Part shown: positions 1 to 50,324 of the stretch, in pieces
How positions within the stretch are numbered: position 1 is the first letter of the stretch
Layout of the letters: every line of letters begins with the position of its first letter
Source of the DNA: Sacculina carcini
Lineage: Eukaryota > Arthropoda > Thecostraca > Sacculinidae
Direction of reading: 5' to 3'
NCBI GenBank assembly: GCA_916048095.2
Contig: OU696573.1
Coordinates: forward strand, 3,785,535 to 3,849,534
DNA: 64,000 nucleotides
Position numbers and translations under genes: made by a program
Notes under the pieces: generated by a model
Databases searched by the model: none
Seen by the model: only the letters and a program-made list of their open reading frames with translations
What the model was told of the DNA's origin: nothing

Positions 1-570
1 GTTTTTCTGGTCAGGATTGTCACTGTAAATAATGTGATCCGCTTTTATTCGTAGTCTCATTAGGGACAGTAAGTTTGTGTGTATATTTGTAGTTTTGGTG
101 TAAATATTTGCAGTGTTTGTACTTTTATACTTGAAAATAATTGATACGTTGAAAGAATTGATATTTAAGATGGAATTTTGAGCATCATAGTACATAAAGT
201 TATCATCATCAACAACATTTCTGGGTGGAAAAAGGCAATGTGTGAAAAATCATAAAATTTATGTCAATTGTTTTTGTTAAGTAGTTTCAGGTTTTCAACG
301 GAAAAAACGGTTCTCAAACTCTGCTTTATTACACAATGATTAGCTCAATAATTGAATGCAAAGCTGTACTGTACATAGAAGTGCCGCACTGTACCGTGCA
401 ACAATGATATTAGGGCTTTCAGACACATTATAACAATATTATTGTGCATATTTAATAATTATTCAATTTGATAGGGTGACTAATAGCATGAATCACGTAT
501 ATGTTGATTAAAATAATTAATTTAACATCCCAAAATATATGATTTCTATAATTTAAGTGTCTTGCATGAC
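1..570 (-). mobile_element. Copy of the hAT-like element also seen at 57885, running off the left edge
   Basis: The reverse complement of this stretch matches about 57990-58520 over several hundred bases, for example the segments around GTGTCTGAAAGCCCTAAT and AATAAAAGCGG. The match begins at the first base of the window, so the copy continues outside it. I cannot locate its inner terminus. The copies differ by scattered substitutions and small indels, so this one is not young. Confidence 0.75.
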
Positions 571-989
571 TCTTAAAAAATGTAAGGCCATGTTATATAA
601 TGTAATATAACGCCGCAATGTAAAACCATTTTTATTGGATTTATCAGCGTTGTCTGGAAGATGATGATCATGCTTCAGAACACTGTACAGCTATTAGCGT
701 ACAACTATCACCGAATCACCGTAACTCTTCAATGTTTCAGACCGGTGTGTCATTTTTAACGTTGAACCAATAGTCCATGGATACCGGTGACCAATACAGA
801 ATGATTGATATAGAAGGCCTATTTCTGCACCGTTTTGCAGATCAGTTGATCAAAACAAACATAATCGTCTGCTGTGGCTGATTTGAGAATATAGAAAAAG
901 TTGAATCATTATATTGGCATGTTGGCGCTATTGTCAGATGCATAGTTGAGACGGCACAGGTGCAACATATTTCGGGATTAGTTCACAAG
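571..989. other. AT-rich sequence, no feature seen
   Basis: I see no open frame with a recognisable domain, no RNA gene and no clear repeat. It may include the decayed inner end of the element to its left. Confidence 0.4.
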
Positions 990-1165
990 CAGTGGCGGCG
1001 CCAGGATTTTTCTGATGGGGGCTGAGGGGGGTTGAGAAAAAAGTTGTGGGGCTAAGGAAAAAGTTGAGGGGGTTTGGGGAAGAATGAAGAGCTACACTCG
1101 AACGCTGACTACATAATATTATAATAAGGGACTGGGGCATAATATAACAATATAACAAGAATATT
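990..1165 (+). mobile_element. hAT MITE family A, 3'-truncated copy
   Basis: Starts with the terminus CAGTGGCGGCGCCAGG and follows the 5' half of the complete copy at 42247-42586, including the shared segment AGCTACACTCGAACGCTGAC. The right terminus is not present. Confidence 0.75.
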
Positions 1166-1199
1166 ATACTGAGGCATCATATCCGTAAATAGATGTGCT

Positions 1200-1684
1200 A
1201 TTTTTGTATTCTCGTACTATTTTTGACGCGATTCATTTTCTGATTTTGTGTAGTTTTTTGCCCATCCCGAGATGACAAATGACTTTTTGAATTTGCTCGT
1301 TCAAACAGGGCTTCGATTGCGTCGTCAATTGTCCAGCTGCCCTCGCCCAATTTCCACCAATCAGCATCCAAGTTGTCAGTAGGCTCCGCCCATCTAGCGC
1401 TGCTCTCCGCTTTGAGCTGGTCAGAGAGGCGACAGATGCCAGCCGAGAAGGGTGGTCGTGTGGGGCGTCCAAGTGCTTCTGTCACAGTGTGTTTGTCTCT
1501 GGTGCACGGCGTTGGTACTAATCGTTTCTGAAGTGAAGCTCGTGTGCAGTTGGCGCATTGTCGGACTATTGTGATGATGTCGCACACACATAGAGATTGA
1601 TCGGACACCGCTGCGAGTGATTGGATGATTGAGTGATTGAGTGATTGGCGATGGTCCTGGCTGTCATGTAGGTTTCAAGCCACA
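1200..1684 (+). promoter_or_regulatory. Probable promoter and 5' UTR region of the Wnt gene
   Basis: This stretch directly precedes the Wnt start codon and is more GC-rich than its AT-rich surroundings. It contains a CCAAT-box-like CCAATCAG at 1357-1364 and a short GATTGAGT-type tandem at about 1620-1650. I see no convincing TATA box and cannot place the transcription start. The role is inferred from position. Confidence 0.4.
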
Positions 1685-38910
<37,226 letters not shown>

Positions 38911-40454
38911 ATTGTATTGCGTGTATGGCGAGCATCATTTTGGAGACATGGAGGATTTGGAGGATTTTTCACCTGGTTGTGCTTGCTAGCCACACGTCCT
39001 TCTTTAAATTTGAGATTATTGTTTTATGCATGTTCTAAATGATATTCTCTTCGATGGACTGGTGGTTTGAGTCTTTCCGAAGTTCCAAACAATGTTAATT
39101 CACTCCTCTCATCAAGGATCTGTACACGTTTGCTTGTTTATGTCGACCAATCATCTCAAGTCACCCATAACTAAATGTTTATCTACCTCAAAGACAGACA
39201 CTGAGCCCCCAAAGTTTTCTGCTTGTTTTCAACTCCATCTAACGCTTCCCAATCACTTCCGTAGTCACTTCGGTGCTTATTGAATAGGATAAAACAGTGA
39301 GGCGGATGGACAGCAGGGATTTTGAGAATGAAAATGGTGTATTTCGTAGTCACCAGAGAGTCTTCGTTGATCTACGGAACTGGCTCTGCTATTTCCACTT
39401 CTGTAGCATGTTGATGTACAAAATTTAATATCATATTCTGTAGCTGAATGCTGTGCGGAGGATCAACTTGAAATCGCCCGGCGATGGTAATGCCGATGTG
39501 CTAGCCCATTGCCAAAACATTGATTGCTACCTGTTGACAATTTCTGGTATGTTCCAATGCCACCATTCAGCAACCTTATCACAAACTGTTTGAAGGGTGT
39601 GCCGATTGACGTCGGCTATTTGTGCACAAGTTTCTCTACACTGATCTGGTCCTTCATATGTAGAGCAGGATAATCAAGGGGACGCAGAAGGGTTCGTAAA
39701 GCGAGCGCTACGCGCTCATCAACGAATAGCTGACCTTGTTGTTCATATTGAACACGCACAGACACATATATACGCAGAGCTTGACATGCACATCTGGAGA
39801 TAACAGGCTTATCACCTCAAAGGTCAGGGTCGTTTCTCAACAGATCAGATGGAAGAAAATACTCATACGGTCATATACTAGCCAATGTTTTTGAATACTC
39901 TACATTCGAAGTTTTGTGAACAACTGTATATGTCTCGATTGAATGATGTAAGAATTCTTTCAGGGTAGAGTTTGCACTGCCTCACGCTTGATCGTTGATG
40001 TATAGTCGTTTCGATGAGTCTGTATGTGGCGATGCTCTTAACTGACTTCTGTGGTGCACTGAAGATGTACTTGAAGGTGTCTAGCAAAATACAGCTACAG
40101 TAGAACAAATCGTGTCGTATTTGTTCATCATTTGGATCAGATTTCGCATTTTGTGTATCATATTTTACTGTACGTATCACGTGAGTCAAGGTATTAAGAT
40201 GGGTAAAGTTAACGGTAGGCTTAATGAAAGTGATTCGCTCGATAGCTGCTGGGCGCTTATTACCGAAAACAACATATATTTGTTTTGGCCCGTATGACAA
40301 CAATGGCGCGAATCAAACTATAAGTAACATCAACAAATGAACAGCTACACATGACGCAATATGAGGCAAACACAGAACGGTATAAATGGTTATTATAATA
40401 CAAAGACGGGAAAAATATATAGGCAGGAATACGGATGAAGGGGATCGAAAACGA
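38911..40454. other. Sequence 3' of the Wnt gene, no firm feature
   Basis: Presumably holds the Wnt 3' UTR. A minus-strand stretch at about 39440-39760 has a coding-like texture but no domain I can name. Confidence 0.4.
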
Positions 40455-40660
40455 GTCATTAGATGACCGTTGACTACTCGGTAGCTTATCCGCCCTATTA
40501 GTAGGTCTTGTTTTTTTTGGTCCTGCTGGGTTTCTAATCACCCTCCTCATTGCCAATTGACAGTGGGGAAGCCGGGCTAGTTGCCGACAACTCGACCATG
40601 TTACTGGTTGTACTGAAGTGCATGGTACCAGTAGCAGCATAAACCCGACCAGACGGCAAC
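40455..40660 (+). repeat. Unclassified interspersed repeat, copy 2
   Basis: Shares CCGTTGACTAC, GTGGGGAAGCCGG, GCCGACAACTC and ACCATGTT segments with 13610-13800 in the same order and orientation. Confidence 0.6.
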
Positions 40661-41600
40661 TAACCGGGTTTCCGCGTTCACATCATTGTGTGAACAATAC
40701 GGACGACCAATCAAAAGCCAACACTGAATCATGAGTGACACTAAACCATGTCATGACACCTCGCTTTACTTTCGATTCTGAAAACTTTCGCCTACAATCT
40801 GTTTCAATTACCTTATGCAGTTATCTGGGGTAAGATTGTGTTGGGGCATTTGGTAAGCGCTCGTACGTGATACCCGAGTGCAGTGAATATGCAATAAGCA
40901 GAAATGCATTGAACTCATTGTGTTTGATTGATTCAAGTTTCACCAGCAACATCATACAATGACATTATGTCAATCTATATTAAACTTAGTTTGGGACGAC
41001 AGTACCGATGAGGAATCTTAATTGGACAAAGTTGTTAATGTGTTTTGGAAATACAAGGCGTTGTGCTTTAATTTGCCCAAATTCAGTAATGATAGTTGTG
41101 GGAACATTGCCAGTGGCATGGAGTTCACGAGTGAGAAGATGGATTTGTTCCTGCATTAGCGAACACCTTCAAGTTGGAGCGCTATTAAGTCCAGATCACA
41201 CGCAGATTACGCTTAAATTGCAGTGACCTGGCACTGCAGTGAAGCAATACAAATAGTAACTTTTTCTAATAGCATAGAACTTTGATACCGGTGGTATCAG
41301 CTAGAATCGTATTGGGTGAACCGTGCTCGCAAAGAAAAGTTTTCCTCAGGAATTATCTCACATCCATTAGAGCTTCAAACCACAACTTTCCGGCTCCATT
41401 ATTTATCCTCTCGCTGGTGTTTTGTGCTCGAGATAATGCACTCTGGCTTAATTGAATTGTTGAGCAAAAATCAGTTAACACCAAGAGTTGATCGCGGCTT
41501 CAACGCACAACGTGCATTCAACACTGAATTGTTAACACAGAGAGAACTAGGACTTTAATTTACTGTGCAAGCAGGAATCGGAACGAAACATCGGATAGAC
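40661..41600. other. Intergenic, no feature seen
   Basis: Unique-looking AT-rich sequence. Confidence 0.45.
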
Positions 41601-41942
41601 CAGGGCTTCTTAACCGGGGGTGATCGCACCCCTAGGGGGTGCGAGCCTGGTTCCTAGGAGGTGCGGGGATTCGTGTAATTTTTGTTAAAAAGAAATTATA
41701 TGTTTAACGTATGCATCATATTTTTCCTGGAAAGCGTAATTTTGCTTAATCATCCTAAAGGAGTTGTATGATTGAATATTGAGTAATAAACTTTTGATAT
41801 TACGTCGTTTGTATTTTTACATTTTCGTATACCTATCAAGAAGCCAGTGGGTGCGAGAACTGACTGCGGGTATAATGGGGGTGCGAGAGCTGATTGCTGA
41901 TCTGAAAATGGTGCGAACACTGAGAAAGTTCAAGAACCACTG
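41601..41942 (+). mobile_element. hAT MITE family C
   Basis: Termini CAGGGCTTCTTAACC and GTTCAAGAACCACTG, flanked by ggatagac / ggatagag (7 of 8). The interior is shared with 16777-17121. Confidence 0.93.
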
Positions 41943-42246
41943 GGATAGAGGCATCGGAATGGAGGCATTTGAACGTCGGAATAGCCCGTGATCGACATGA
42001 CCTTGTGTAAATATAATACATTGAAGAAATAGAATGTTGTACAAAACACGCTGGTTCCAACATGATGAGCTCCCACAACACTGAGGCACTTCTAGCGACG
42101 CGTCTGACAACATGACTGACACCTGCGAACAATCACTGCGTATACACCTGACAGCCAATAGAATGAATCAAGCTGATCTTATATATGAGAGACACATGCC
42201 ATTGCAACAATTCCTTACTGATCATCAACTAAATATTAGACACAGA

Positions 42247-42586
42247 CAGTGGCGGCGCCAGGATTTTTCCGATGGGGGGAAGGGGGCTGAGGGAGGGCTA
42301 AGGGAAAAGTTGGGGGCTTGGCGAAGCATGAAAAGCTACACTCGAACGCTGACTACATTATGTTATAATAAGGGACTGGGATATTTAGTTATAAAAATTA
42401 CTATAATAACTATTATAACCATCTAATTATAATATGGGATTTATTAAGGAGCCAAAATTACGGGGCTTCATTTATAGTGGTAAGAAATTTTATGTTCATG
42501 ATTATGATTTTTTGGGGGGATTAGGGGGGCTTAGCGTATTTTTGGGGCCTGAAATCCCCCCAAGCCTCCCCTTGGCGCCGCTACTG
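42247..42586 (+). mobile_element. hAT MITE family A, complete copy
   Basis: Termini CAGTGGCGGCGCCAGG and CCTTGGCGCCGCTACTG are near-perfect inverted repeats, flanked by gacacaga / aacacaga (7 of 8). This is the longest family A copy here and serves as the reference for the others. Confidence 0.94.
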
Positions 42587-42594
42587 AACACAGA

Positions 42595-43159
42595 TGTAAT
42601 CTAACACATATAACTACGTAACAATAACAGAACATCAATGGTCTGTGAATGGTAAATGGCGGTGTTTCTACAGTCCAACGAGTGCATAGAAAGGGGTTTT
42701 GTCAAATGGTCTGACGGATGACGGCTGAGCTGAGGAGCAGGCGCATTATAACTGGCACACTTGTAGCTGTCGACGACAACGCTGATAAATGCTTGTCTTG
42801 ATTGGCAGCTATTAGCGTGATCACTGCGTCAGTATCAGCTGACGGCTCCGGTAGAGAAATAGTTCATTGAACGGCAAAAACCACCGCCGAGGGAGGTGGT
42901 GTGTGTGTGGACATAGGAGCGATATTCTTGAGCAGTGTTTTATGAAATCATGTGAATATTATTGCATGGGTGTTTGTAGCCTATTCAGTGCGTTCCATGT
43001 GCTCTGTTAGACCTGTCCATAAATTAGCATTCCACGCATGCACTTTGAATCTACATAGTCAATCCACAAGTACTCCTACAAGCTGCCACTGAAATCGAAC
43101 TGAGATAATTACAATTATTTTTAATATTTTAAAATTATCATTTATTACCGACAAATCCA
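42595..43159. other. Intergenic, no feature seen
   Basis: Contains a GC-richer stretch at 42700-42900 ending in a GT run, without recognised content. Confidence 0.4.
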
Positions 43160-43255
43160 GTCGTATGGGAGGAGTTCAAGCACTATTACCACCTTGTCAT
43201 GGTTCATGTACCGGAAGCGTCCAAAAGATATAGAAACAGATTTCGACAAAAATAA
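43160..43255 (+). repeat. Short repeat shared with 62165
   Basis: TATTACCACCTTGTC and CATGTACCGGAAG with following AAAAGAT match 62178-62235 in the same order. The class is unknown. Confidence 0.55.
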
Positions 43256-43993
43256 TGTCAACAATGAAAACTAATGTAGAAAGAAACAAGAAAAATAAAC
43301 AAGGAATCAAATGATATAATCACATCAAAAGGCTAAATTTATGTGTATATACACAATCGTGCAACAGACTAGAATCTAGTCGGTAGAAAAAAGTTAAAAA
43401 TACGGTGGCACCGAACGTAGTTGTTGTCTAAGTGTATTGTGTCAGCAGTTTGGCACTGTCTCCGTCGCTCTGCTTTGTCCTGTATAGTAACTCCTGCGCT
43501 CTTTTACCTTACACGCGCGCTTCATCAATGTATAGCGGGCAGTTGTGTCTCTTGGTCAGTTGGTGTATTGAGTGTCGTGTGACAGCAGCTCAAGGAAGTT
43601 GAATACGTGAGTTGTTTTGAATTGTTTTTCACATTCAACTATATATGTACATGATGTTTAATGTTTTGTGTAAAATTTGGCGTTGGATGATGTGTGAGCG
43701 AAGGAGTGCACTGGTACATGCGGATTTGCCTGGGCATGTGTTTACCTGTAGATGTATAGATATGTATAAGGATATATCTCCATGCCTTTATTTTCGATTA
43801 ATTTTGTGTTCATTTATCTGTAATTGTCACTTTTGCTCTGGTTTATCACAGATTACAATGAATACATTTTGGTACATTTTGGCTAGCTGCTGGCTGCATG
43901 AATTTGAAATTTTGTCAGAATTATATCCCGTAGTCGAGACATGAGTTATTTTGACATCGTGAAAACGTGGCTTGTGCTGTTATGCGATTTCAG

Positions 43994-44034
43994 GGTCTAA
44001 AATCCACAAAGCACCAGGCAGTGTCATGGCAAAG
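43994..44034 (+). other. Candidate small exon with ATG start
   Basis: An acceptor-like GCGATTTCAG (ending 43993) precedes 41 bases ending ATGGCAAAG, directly followed by GTAACA. Upstream, 43480-43606 ends in a strong donor GTGAGT and could be a non-coding first exon. No downstream exon was recognised, so this is a hint only. Confidence 0.2.
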
Positions 44035-44757
44035 GTAACACTCCCGTATCACGCCTAACCGAACAAATTTCAAATGTGTTTCTATAATGTTGGGCATTTC
44101 GGCAACTTTTTACGAAGTGTTCCAGTCTGTTTCTATGTGTGTGCATATGTGTGAATATAATCTATTGTGTTTGCTAGCCTACCACCGACTCGCAGATGAA
44201 TACTGCACATGTGGAATTGGCTAGCATAGCATGTATTTGAAGAGACGCGACGAGATTGGAATCTGCCAATTTCCGTATATCGACACGATAAAGCACAAAC
44301 TGAGCCGTCAGCAAGCCCAGTCCATCATGAAAATGTTTCTGATTTCCTCTCCAGCGCAACACAGTTCAACAGACGTTGGCAGGGGTGTAGATTTGTGTCG
44401 AGGCTCGGGGAGATGACAACCATCATGCATTAGTGCTCAAAGTGGGCTCGGTTGGTCAATTGCACGGGACCCTCAACTATTTTCGGTCTGTTCAATTACA
44501 ACTCTCATACCTCAATGAAAGTCATATTGCGTAAAGTATATTTGTTCACATATTTATGATTTTTAACACTTTTTGTGTATTGTTATGTTTTGCTATGCTG
44601 ATTTTGGTGATAATATACCCATTGAACTGAACTCAGCAGAATTATTGGTGGTATGACTGCATTTTCATACCCCCAATCAATTTGCCGGGGGGTATATATA
44701 CCCCCATACCCCCAGGATCTGTGCACATAGACGGTAGTAAGCGGTACTATATATTCT

Positions 44758-45693
44758 TGTAACAAACAAAAAATCTAAAATATATTACAGACAGGCGCGC
44801 GTGGGCATCACTGCCCCACGCGCGCCTACAAGACGTCACACTCCGATCGCACCACAAACACGACTCTCTCACTGCACACGGTCACACTACACCTCCACCT
44901 GTTTTTACAGAAACAAACAGACAATGCAAAAAACGTGAATCAAGCGAACCAATAAAAAAACCTGACTCGACGACGGCCTCCGCCAGATGCACACATCTTG
45001 GCTGCGGCGAAGCACAACACGGCAGGCCCCAGCATCCACCACGCTCCCGCCTCGCCCGTGCTCCTCAGTGCTCCGCCGCAGCCTGCCGTCCTCTTCATCA
45101 CCGGCTGCCGCGACAGTGCACAACACTTCGACCCCAGCACCCACTATGCTGCCGTCGACTCCAGTGCTCTTCAACACCCTGCCGCAAACAGCCGGGACGT
45201 CGCCGTTCACGCAGGCCACGCCGTTGCCGTCGTTCGTTTCCTTCCTGCGGCCTCAGCAGCACCTCTCTCTCACCTGCCCTCCAGCACCAGCAGCCTCCAC
45301 CAGCAATCTTCCAGGTTCCCGGCGACGAACCCAACAAAAGTGCAGGCGGGACGACGAGCAACCCTCGGTCGCAGCTCCTCCGCTGCCCCCTGCCGGCACC
45401 ATGCTCTCCTGCCGTCCCCCTGCACACCAACCTGACACGCCGCCGAGCACCTCCACCAAGTCCTCCAGGCCGCTGCTAATACTGGAGGGTGTTATCTCTG
45501 CTGCTGAAGCCGGGTCGCAGACAAACAATACAGTTTCAAACAAAAAGGCCGAAATAGCTTGTAACAAACAAAAAATCTAAAATATATTACAGACAGGCGC
45601 GCGTGGGCATCACTGCCCCACGCGCGCCTACAAGACGTCACACTCGGATCGCACCACAAACACGACTCTCTCACTGCACACGATCACACTACA
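44758..45693 (+). mobile_element. TRIM-like non-autonomous LTR element (fossil), copy 1
   Basis: Two direct 134-bp repeats (44758-44891 and 45560-45693) begin TGTAAC and end TACA. The whole is flanked by a perfect 5-bp duplication ATTCT (44753-44757 and 45694-45698). Each LTR holds a GC-rich hairpin made of GGCGCGCGTGGG and its complement. The interior of about 670 bp is GC-rich and low in complexity, with no gag or pol. The LTRs are almost identical, suggesting a fairly recent insertion. It looks structurally whole. Confidence 0.93.
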
Positions 45694-45698
45694 ATTCT

Positions 45699-46529
45699 AC
45701 ATACTCAGCGCGTCTAAATTTTTAGCATTATTTATCTTGTTCGTTATCATTATATAGTTTTATTTCAATTATGTAATTATCTTAACAGTCTATTGCACAA
45801 TTGTCTGTTTTTAATCAATCAACAGCTGATCTGTCTGTAAATAATGCTTGTAATCTCAAAACAAACGGGCGAGTAACAATGGCTACTTTGCAGGGATCGT
45901 AATTTTTATTTATTTAAACAAAACAACGTTGTTTTTGGGGTTTTAAAAGAACAATACTTTTTAGTCAGACTCTCCTAATTACATACAGGTACAATTTGAT
46001 ATTAAACCGTACACACTCAGCTTTAGTGCACACAAACATACATAGAAATACATGACAATGTGTTGGAATATGAAACATCAGCTGATTGTCGGCACCACAG
46101 ACCCCCCCCCCATAAGATGCGGAGCATGTGAACAGAATTGAACTAGCAAGCACTGTATACAACAACAGAACATTTCAATGACTTTTGAAACGGATAATCG
46201 TAATGCAATCACCAGCTCTGAGGACATTGGCCAAAGTACACAACAGCAAATACACATGCACAACAAATTCTGCATCCCCCGCCATAATTGATATTCATTT
46301 CACGAGTGTGGTGATCACAGCAAAAACTACACATTGCAAAATTACATGCTGGAGAGTAACAAACAAATCGAGACATAAATCAATCACACATGAAAGCATG
46401 ATATGGCTTGCACAAAACAGACGTTGAAGAGCGCATCGAATTCATGAAAATTACATCAGTGTGTGGTAGCTGCAAACTACGCCAAAAATATAATGGCAAA
46501 CAAGTCATAATAAACGAACAATACATTCA
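45699..46529. other. Intergenic, no feature seen
   Basis: AT-rich, with a short C run at 46101-46110 and no supported gene. Confidence 0.45.
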
Positions 46530-48706
46530 ATATTAGACAACATCTGATTTAGCACGAAGACGCACCTTTCGGCCGGATCTGGTGGTTCGTTGCGGCTGTC
46601 GGTGCTGGCTGACATCGGCAGATGAACACGACCATCACGATGATGATGTCCGGCTGTAAACATTATTTCCTGCCGTGTAGCGCTATTTGTGTTGTCTTGC
46701 TGCTCAATTGGAGCAGGCGAGGCATTATCGGACATCGACAACGCACCCGGGTCGCTGAGCACCGGCGACGGCACGTTCGGCGGCGGAACAACACATCTAG
46801 CAAACTCTGACGTATCTGGGACGTATGCCGTTTTCAGGCGCTCGATAGAAACATAATCTGCTTCTCCACCAGGAAGTTCCAGCTTGAAGGCATGTGACGC
46901 ACGTTGAAGAACTCGGTAAGGGCCCCGGTATGGGGTCTCCAGCAGAGGCCTGACTCTATCTACGCGCACCCATACATGAGTGCATGTGGAAAAATTGCGA
47001 GGCGTGTATGTGGTCTTTGTACAATGAGCACTAACCGTTCATAATGAGCAAAAGTACAATTTACGCATGTGGTGAGACAACTGGTGTACACATTCCTGCT
47101 GCCTTTTGATGAGTCAGTGTCGATTGCAGCATGAGGAAATATAAGATCTGCGCCCGTTATAGCTGTGAATGGGGAATATCCGGTCTCTGTTGGCAACATT
47201 CAAATGCCCAGTAGAACAGTGGGCAGAGCGTCGAGCCACTCTTGCTGTCGAGCAACAATCGCGGACTTCAGGACACAATGAACTCGCTCAATCATGCTCT
47301 TTGTTTGAGGTATATAGGGTTCTTGATCTCAGCCGGTGGAATCCGACTGTCTGTGACAACTGCTGCATGAGTTCTGTCTCGAGCTGCGTACCACGATCTG
47401 TAACTATGTAAAACGGTACACCGAATCGTGAGATCCACACCTATACAAATGCACGTGCTACAGCTTCAGCAGTGACGGTAGTCAGAGGAGCGGCTTCAAC
47501 TCAACGCCTGACACGGTCTATGCATGTCAGCATGTACCGGAGGGGTGTAGCGAACACTTGACCCGGTGGTGCGCATGGAGGCAGTGGACCAACAAGGTCA
47601 ATGTGCACCACTTCGAATCTTGCACATGATATTGAAAAAATCGATAATTTTGCTATTGTGTGGCGTTGCACCCTATTTGATTGCTGGCACTGTAGACACT
47701 GCTTGACCCATGACTTAACGTCTTGTTCCAACACCGGCCAGAAATATCGAGATTTCAATAGTCGCACACTGCCTTTCATCCCTGGGTGCGAGGATTCGTG
47801 GAGTTGTCGAAATACAGAGAATCGGCATTGTTTGGGTAGACATGGCCGAGGCTGCATGGATGAATGTTCGCAGTACAGCTGGAGGTTGTAATCCAATTTG
47901 ACAATTTATAAATTTGACTTGATTTCAGTCATTCTCGTCGTCTCCAGCCTGTGCCTTTGCAATGCTCGGCAGATTATAGATGTGAACACTCACACTGTGG
48001 ACACCACGGGACAAACAATCCGCCACTACGTTATCAGCACCGCGCACGTACTGCACGTCTGCAAAGTACTCAGCCAAGAAGCTCAAATATCTCTGCTGCC
48101 TGTCAGATTTTGCTGGTGCGGTGCTTTTAAATGCACTCACTATGGGCTCGTGATCGCTGAACAACACAACGTGTTGTCCCTCGATGGTGTTTTTGAAATT
48201 TTTGATCGACAGATAGGCAGCTAGAAGTTCTCTGTCGAACACTGAATAGCGTCGTTGCGCGGTACTGAGTTTCTTGCTAAAAAATTTCAGCGGCTGCGGA
48301 GAACCGTCCACTAGCTGGTGTAGAGCGCTGCCAATTGGACAACTCGAAGCATCTTCAAGAGGTGATACGCGTCTGATGTTTGAACGGATAGTGCAGCAGA
48401 ACTGAGTCACAAAGTGCCTTTTTCTATGCGACAAATGATGAAATTTCTTCTTGTGACCACTCCAGACGTTTCTTGTTTGCTTGCACACGCACCATTTCAG
48501 AGAGAGGAAGAGCAATTCTGGCCAAATAGCGTCGGAGGCCAGCATAATCATCGGGCTGCGCAGTCAATGATCGCCTGAAACTTGTCTTTTCGCGGTCTGA
48601 CTCCAGTTGGTGTCACACAATATCATAAAAAGTCGAGTTTTCTGCAATTGAATTCGCATTTGGCGATATTGAGGCGCAGGTTAATATTGCCCAGAATGGT
48701 AAAGAT
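46530..48706 (-). mobile_element. Ty3/Gypsy retroelement pol fossil, partial and broken
   Basis: The minus strand carries, in order, the end of a reverse transcriptase, an RNase H with KFFSKKLSTAQRRYS and FSDHEPIV, an integrase with HPGMKG and QCLQCQQ zinc-finger motifs, and an integrase C-terminal GPYRV block. The order RT, RNase H, IN places it in Ty3/Gypsy. No LTRs, gag or protease are seen. It is broken in several places and is an old fossil. A mariner fold-back element abuts its upstream end at 48708. Confidence 0.92.
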
Positions 48707-48707
48707 A

Positions 48708-49280
48708 CTAGGGTCGTTCCAAAAGTAATGCGTCCTATTTTTTAACTCCGCCCCAAATAATTGGTGGAAATGATATTTACACCATATTATGATTTACCTG
48801 TTTAGAGCATATGGTAAATTTTTCATTTTTCTATTGCATATATATTCAATACGTGACGTCTTGACAAAAAAAATTGTCATGGTGACTCGTCAGAAACAGA
48901 GATGTGTCATTGAATTTCTTCACATTTTCATCATTTTCATCGGCATCATTTTCACTGCTATGAAAACGACTAACCCATCTATTCACTGTACTCTTATCCA
49001 CCGTGTCTGCTTCATAGAGTTTTTTCAGGCATCGCTCAATGTAAATGGGTGCATTCGCTTCATATTGAAGAAATTCAATGATACATCTCTGTTTCTGACG
49101 AGTCACCATGACAAACTTTTTTTGTCAAGACGTCACGTCGTGAATATTTGCAATATAGAAATGAAAATTTTACCATTTGCTGGTAACAGGTAAGCCCATA
49201 ATATGGTGCAAATTTCCACTTCCTTCAATTATTTGGGGCGGAGTTAAAAATAGGAGGCATTACTTCAGGAACGACCCTAG
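48708..49280 (-). mobile_element. Fold-back mariner element with transposase HTH remnant
   Basis: Begins CTAGGGTCGTTCC and ends GGAACGACCCTAG, flanked by TA on both sides as expected for mariner. The inverted arms are about 225 bp each (48708-48931 and about 49057-49280), with a loop of about 125 bp. On the minus strand the arm and loop encode QRCIIEFLQYE and TVDKSTVNRWVSRF, the mariner N-terminal helix-turn-helix. The DDD/DDE catalytic domain is absent, so the element is non-autonomous. Confidence 0.93.
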
Positions 49281-50324
49281 TATATAAGCCCTTTTATACT
49301 GAAGTCTCTGGTACGAAAGAGGCGTAGCCTAGCGTGTCTCTAGATAACAAGCGGCTTTCTCCAGACCATGAAATGGTTGCACATGAAAACACGGCAATGT
49401 TTGCACATGATCCTGTCGGTGCATATCACAGGCTCAATGGTCAATGTCGGTGCAAATCACATTCTTCCGACGGATGCCACATTTTCCTGTGGCTGCTCTC
49501 CTAATAATTGTAGTTGATTGTGTCCCATGCGTTATCCACAAGTTTTAAGTGTATTCAATATGTAACAAAACACAAATGTGTGAGTGTGATATATATCGGT
49601 GTGATATATTTATAATTATCCAACCAAGAAATACATGTATATATAAGACGTATGTGTTAAAGCGGCGCACTGGTAGAAATAAACAGATTTTCCGTGTTAA
49701 TGATATATTTCCTTCATTAATACAGTTTTCTTTGTGGTATTGTAAGTTTCATTAACAATCATTTTTGGAAAACAATTGTATATCAAAACCAAAGTTTAGA
49801 ACAAATCTGCCTTATAAAAAACCACATGGTTTTTAAAAAACTCTAACTCTGTACATTTACACACATAATGATGACGTTGCTGTAAACACTGTAGCGCCGA
49901 TGTTCGTATTTTGTCATGCGTGAATTGGTACACTCGTTGGAATATGTTTAATTTCGTTTAAACTATATATTATATTCCTTTGTTATTTACGCAGCATTAT
50001 TTAATTCACATGTATATTTGTATTTTCGTCACTGTTAATGTAAGTACGGTTTACTACTGACAAATGGTTGAAACCCACTTGGTGGATTGTACCAGGAAGT
50101 GACCTCCGCCCACCTGGTAGTTGACTTGTGCTGTGTCAAGGCAATAAACCACTTGCTCACTGAACGTTGTGGTGTTAACATTGTGCTCCTGATACCACCG
50201 CAACTTCAACACATACATACTCTTCCAGAGAGAGCACAACAGTTACCATACACACATTAAATTAATAAACCATGCACGCACGTAATCTTAGATAATTGTG
50301 TAAATCTTATTTAAACAAAATTAA
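49281..50324. other. Intergenic, no firm feature
   Basis: AT-rich. A minus-strand frame at about 50054-50239 has no domain I can name. Confidence 0.4.

Noticed and set aside
44987-45580. Open frame of 197 codons, rich in Pro, Ser and Thr
   Set aside because: It lies in the GC-rich interior of the TRIM-like element, has no domain, and is explained by composition.
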